Part shown: positions 61,091-64,000 of the stretch, piece by piece
How the letters are laid out: every line of letters starts with the position of its first letter
Position numbering within the stretch: the stretch's first letter is position 1
Source: Marinobacter pelagius
GTDB taxonomy: Bacteria; Pseudomonadota; Gammaproteobacteria; Pseudomonadales; Oleiphilaceae
NCBI RefSeq assembly: GCF_003315345.1
Contig: NZ_QNRO01000019.1
Span: 23,591-87,590, forward strand
Length of the DNA: 64,000 bases
Reading direction: 5' to 3'
Translations under genes and position numbers: made by a program
The notes under the pieces: model-generated
What the model saw: the letters and a program-made list of their open reading frames with translations, nothing else
What the model was told of the DNA's origin: nothing
Database searches by the model: none

Positions 61091-62503
61091 ATGCCAACAC
61101 TGCCCAGAACATTTGACGACATTCAGTCCCGACTGATTAACGCCACCTCCAGGGTGGTGCCGATGCAGAGGCAAATTCAGGGACTGAAATTCTTAATGAG
61201 CGCCAAGAGGAAGACCTTCGGCCCACGCCGACCGATGCCCGAATTCGTTGAAACACCCATCCCGGACGTTAACACGCTGGCCCTTGAGGACATCGATGTC
61301 AGCAATCCGTTTTTATACCGGCAGGGTCAGTGGCGCGCCTATTTCAAACGGTTGCGTGATGAGGCGCCGGTCCATTACCAGAAGAACAGCCCTTTCGGCC
61401 CCTTCTGGTCGGTAACTCGGTTTGAAGACATCCTGTTCGTGGATAAGAGTCACGACCTGTTTTCCGCCGAGCCGCAAATCATTCTCGGTGACCCTCCGGA
61501 GGGGCTGTCGGTGGAAATGTTCATAGCGATGGATCCGCCGAAACACGATGTGCAGCGCAGCTCGGTGCAGGGAGTAGTGGCACCGAAAAACCTGAAGGAG
61601 ATGGAGGGGCTGATCCGATCACGCACCGGCGATGTGCTTGACAGCCTGCCTACAGACAAACCCTTTAACTGGGTACCTGCTGTTTCCAAGGAACTCACAG
61701 GCCGCATGCTGGCGACGCTTCTGGATTTTCCTTACGAGGAACGCCACAAGCTGGTTGAGTGGTCGGACAGAATGGCAGGTGCAGCATCGGCCACCGGCGG
61801 GGAGTTTGCCGATGAAAATGCCATGTTTGACGACGCGGCAGACATGGCCCGGTCTTTCTCCAGGCTTTGGCGGGACAAGGAGGCGCGCCGCGCAGCAGGC
61901 GAGGAGCCCGGTTTCGATTTGATCAGCCTGTTGCAGAGCAACAAAGAAACGAAAGACCTGATCAATCGGCCGATGGAGTTTATCGGTAATTTGACGCTGC
62001 TCATAGTCGGCGGCAACGATACGACGCGCAACTCGATGAGTGGTGGCCTGGTGGCCATGAACGAATTCCCCAGGGAATTTGAAAAATTGAAGGCAAAACC
62101 GGAGTTGATTCCGAACATGGTGTCGGAAATCATCCGCTGGCAAACGCCGCTGGCCTATATGCGCCGAATCGCCAAGCAGGATGTCGAACTGGGCGGCCAG
62201 ACCATCAAGAAGGGTGATCGAGTTGTCATGTGGTACGCGTCGGGTAACCGGGACGAGCGCAAATTTGACAACCCCGATCAGTTCATCATTGATCGCAAGG
62301 ACGCACGAAACCACATGTCGTTCGGCTATGGGGTTCACCGTTGCATGGGCAACCGTCTGGCTGAACTGCAACTGCGCATCCTCTGGGAAGAAATACTCAA
62401 GCGTTTTGACAACATCGAAGTCGTCGAAGAGCCCGAGCGGGTGCAGTCCAACTTCGTGCGGGGCTATTCCAGGTTGATGGTCAAACTGACACCGAACAGT
62501 TAA
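61091..62503 (+). CDS. CYP153A-type cytochrome P450 alkane/fatty-acid terminal hydroxylase
   Basis: A 470-residue soluble P450. It oxidises terminal methyl groups of medium-chain alkanes or fatty acids, using electrons from the adjacent ferredoxin and reductase. The haem ligand is Cys418 in FGYGVHRCMGNRLAELQ. The I-helix oxygen-activation motif is GGNDTT starting at Gly307, and the ExxR motif is E346-R349 in EIIRW. The length and N-terminus (MPTLPRTFDDIQSRLINATS) resemble Marinobacter CYP153A33 from memory. AGGAGG precedes ATG 61091; an ATG 18 bases upstream overlaps the ferredoxin stop and is less likely. Confidence 0.95.
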   Translation: MPTLPRTFDDIQSRLINATSRVVPMQRQIQGLKFLMSAKRKTFGPRRPMPEFVETPIPDVNTLALEDIDVSNPFLYRQGQWRAYFKRLRDEAPVHYQKNSPFGPFWSVTRFEDILFVDKSHDLFSAEPQIILGDPPEGLSVEMFIAMDPPKHDVQRSSVQGVVAPKNLKEMEGLIRSRTGDVLDSLPTDKPFNWVPAVSKELTGRMLATLLDFPYEERHKLVEWSDRMAGAASATGGEFADENAMFDDAADMARSFSRLWRDKEARRAAGEEPGFDLISLLQSNKETKDLINRPMEFIGNLTLLIVGGNDTTRNSMSGGLVAMNEFPREFEKLKAKPELIPNMVSEIIRWQTPLAYMRRIAKQDVELGGQTIKKGDRVVMWYASGNRDERKFDNPDQFIIDRKDARNHMSFGYGVHRCMGNRLAELQLRILWEEILKRFDNIEVVEEPERVQSNFVRGYSRLMVKLTPNS

Positions 62504-62576
62504 TTAACCGATTGACCAGGATGGCATCCGAACGTGTGGAGAGTCCAATCCCAGGGCACAGCGAAAGAGATAGCCT

Positions 62577-63827
62577 ATGGTAAGCAAACGTAAAGAGAGG
62601 ACGGTCATTGTTGGCGGTGGGCACGCAGCAGGTGCCCTCCTGACAGCCTTACTCCAAAAAAAATATCAACATGAGGTCGTTCTGGTGGGGAATGAACCTC
62701 ATCCGCCCTACCATCGACCGCCGCTGTCCAAGAATTACCTGACAGGAGACGTTGATCAGGAGTCGCTGTACCTGAAACCGCGCTCGGTATACGAGAACGC
62801 AGGCCATCAGTTGCGGCTCGGTGTGCGCGTCGAACAAATTGATCGGGACAGTAGCACCATCAGCTTGTCGGATCAGAGCAGGCTGCAATACGATCGACTG
62901 GTCCTGGCCACCGGGTCACACCTTCGACACCTGAACGCGCCCGGGGCTGACTTAAATGGCATTCATTACCTGCACGACATAGCTGATTCAGAGGTACTGC
63001 GTGAACAGTTAGTTGCTGGAAAGCGCCTGGTCGTCGTGGGTGGTGGTTACATCGGCCTTGAGGTGGCGGCCAGTGCCAACAAAAAAGGTGTTAATGTCAC
63101 GGTGCTAGAAGCCGCCGAACGTCTTATGCAGCGCGTTACGGGCCCGGAAATATCAGCGTTCCTTTACGACAAACACCGTGGCGCCGGCGTGGACGTACGT
63201 CTGAACACAGCGGTAACCGGCTTCGAAGCGGGCGATCAGGGGCATGTGGCTGGCGTGACGTTGGCGGACGGAAGCACCGTACCGGCCGACATCGTCCTTG
63301 TGTCGATCGGCATTATCCCGGAAACCGCTCTGGCTAAGGACGCCGGCCTGCCCTGTGATAACGGTATTATTGTTGACGAATTTACCCGTACCGAGGACCC
63401 CGCCATCTTGGCGATCGGTGACTGCACCCGGCACCGGAATCTTTTCTTCGAGAAGATGCAACGACTCGAGTCTGTCGCCAATGCTGTCGATCAGGCTCGT
63501 ACAGCCGCGGCAACCCTGATGGGTGAGGAGAAACCCTATGATAGCGTTCCATGGTTCTGGTCAAACCAGTACGATGTTCGTCTGCAGATGGTAGGATTGT
63601 CGCAAAATCATGATCAGCGAGTGGTTCGAGGCACCCCCGAGGATAAAGGATTTGCCGTGTTCTATCTCCGCGAAGGCTGTGTTATTGCTGTTGACGCGGT
63701 CAACCTGCCCCTTGCTTTTTTGGTAGGCAAGACACTCGTTCAACAACGCAGAACGATCAACCCGGAACTAATAGAGGATCCGGATACTGAACTGAAATCT
63801 TTGGTGAACGGAAGGCTCCAGAGTTGA
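62577..63827 (+). CDS. FAD-dependent ferredoxin reductase of the CYP153 system
   Basis: A 416-residue NAD(P)H:ferredoxin reductase of the putidaredoxin/rhodocoxin reductase type. The FAD-binding fingerprint is VIVGGGHAAGALLTALLQ near residue 10, the NAD-binding fingerprint VVVGGGYIGLEVAASANK near residue 150, and the second FAD motif ILAIGDCTRHRNLFF. The C-terminal dimerisation-like domain contains SVPWFWSNQYDVRLQMVGL, a family hallmark. It is the third gene of the ferredoxin-P450-reductase set and completes the electron chain. The gap to the P450 is 73 bases. Confidence 0.94.
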   Translation: MVSKRKERTVIVGGGHAAGALLTALLQKKYQHEVVLVGNEPHPPYHRPPLSKNYLTGDVDQESLYLKPRSVYENAGHQLRLGVRVEQIDRDSSTISLSDQSRLQYDRLVLATGSHLRHLNAPGADLNGIHYLHDIADSEVLREQLVAGKRLVVVGGGYIGLEVAASANKKGVNVTVLEAAERLMQRVTGPEISAFLYDKHRGAGVDVRLNTAVTGFEAGDQGHVAGVTLADGSTVPADIVLVSIGIIPETALAKDAGLPCDNGIIVDEFTRTEDPAILAIGDCTRHRNLFFEKMQRLESVANAVDQARTAAATLMGEEKPYDSVPWFWSNQYDVRLQMVGLSQNHDQRVVRGTPEDKGFAVFYLREGCVIAVDAVNLPLAFLVGKTLVQQRRTINPELIEDPDTELKSLVNGRLQS

Positions 63828-64000
63828 AGGCAATATGTTGCGTGGCAACCGAAGCAGCCAGTCACCGGAGTGAGCCAATAAATATGAACTTGATCCTCTT
63901 AACAATAAAAGGGTATACGGATTTAATGGTTGATGGGGCACCTTCACCCCATCAATCTGATACCACCCTCAGATGGTTGATAGATCGACTCCGTAGTTGA
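63828..64000. other. 3' region of the CYP153 operon with a hairpin
   Basis: No gene is supported. TTGATGGGG (63930-63938) pairs with CCCCATCAA (63947-63955) over an 8-base loop, which may end the operon; only a weak T content follows. The remainder shows a repeated ATGGTTGAT (about 63926 and 63972). Confidence 0.5.

Overview
The window reads as chromosomal DNA of a marine gammaproteobacterium, very probably Marinobacter. Two things point there. The polA, pyrE-crc and rph-yicC arrangement is of the Pseudomonas/Marinobacter type. The right end encodes a CYP153A alkane hydroxylase with its own ferredoxin, ferredoxin reductase and AraC-type regulator, which closely resembles the Marinobacter CYP153A33 system as I remember it.

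Left part (1-10.4 kb), core genome: the end of a PilT/PilU ATPase, a FadL-type porin, polA, small envelope or hypothetical genes, pyrE, a catalytically degenerate crc, rph and yicC. In Pseudomonas yicC is followed by gmk, rpoZ and spoT. Here an integrase follows and gmk is not in the window, so 10.4 kb marks a synteny break.

Island (10.4-37.6 kb): a P4-type tyrosine integrase, two AlpA-like DNA-binding proteins, a DUF927 ATPase and a possible MobI-like transfer gene with a 30-bp perfect palindrome upstream. Next comes a complete type 1 BREX phage-defence operon: an HTH gene, brxA, brxB, brxC, an AlbA_2/winged-helix regulator-like gene, pglX, pglZ and brxL. Between pglX and pglZ two extra two-gene modules are nested. 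One is a Septu/retron-type PtuA ATPase with a PtuB HNH protein and no reverse transcriptase. The other is an SMC/OLD-like AAA ATPase with a DUF4276 protein that carries a TOPRIM-like EGxTE motif. The right flank carries a serine recombinase, a 52-aa membrane protein, a lipoprotein and several unknown genes, and ends in a short candidate attachment repeat.

Scar (37.6-39.2 kb): decayed IS66 and IS110 transposase genes and a broken second copy of a MarR gene.

Right part (39.2-64 kb), accessory envelope, stress and lipid functions: a two-domain universal stress protein, a MarR regulator, an LpxR-like lipid A deacylase and a complete MexAB-OprM-like RND pump with a GbsR-type regulator. Then comes an electrophile-detoxification-like set (GST, cupin, NemR-like TetR, aldo/keto reductase) and a MipA/OmpV protein. 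A minus-strand cluster of two hotdog thioesterases, an alpha/beta hydrolase and a second RND adaptor/permease is divergent from a TetR gene with a clear operator. The window closes with the CYP153 operon and its divergent AraC regulator.
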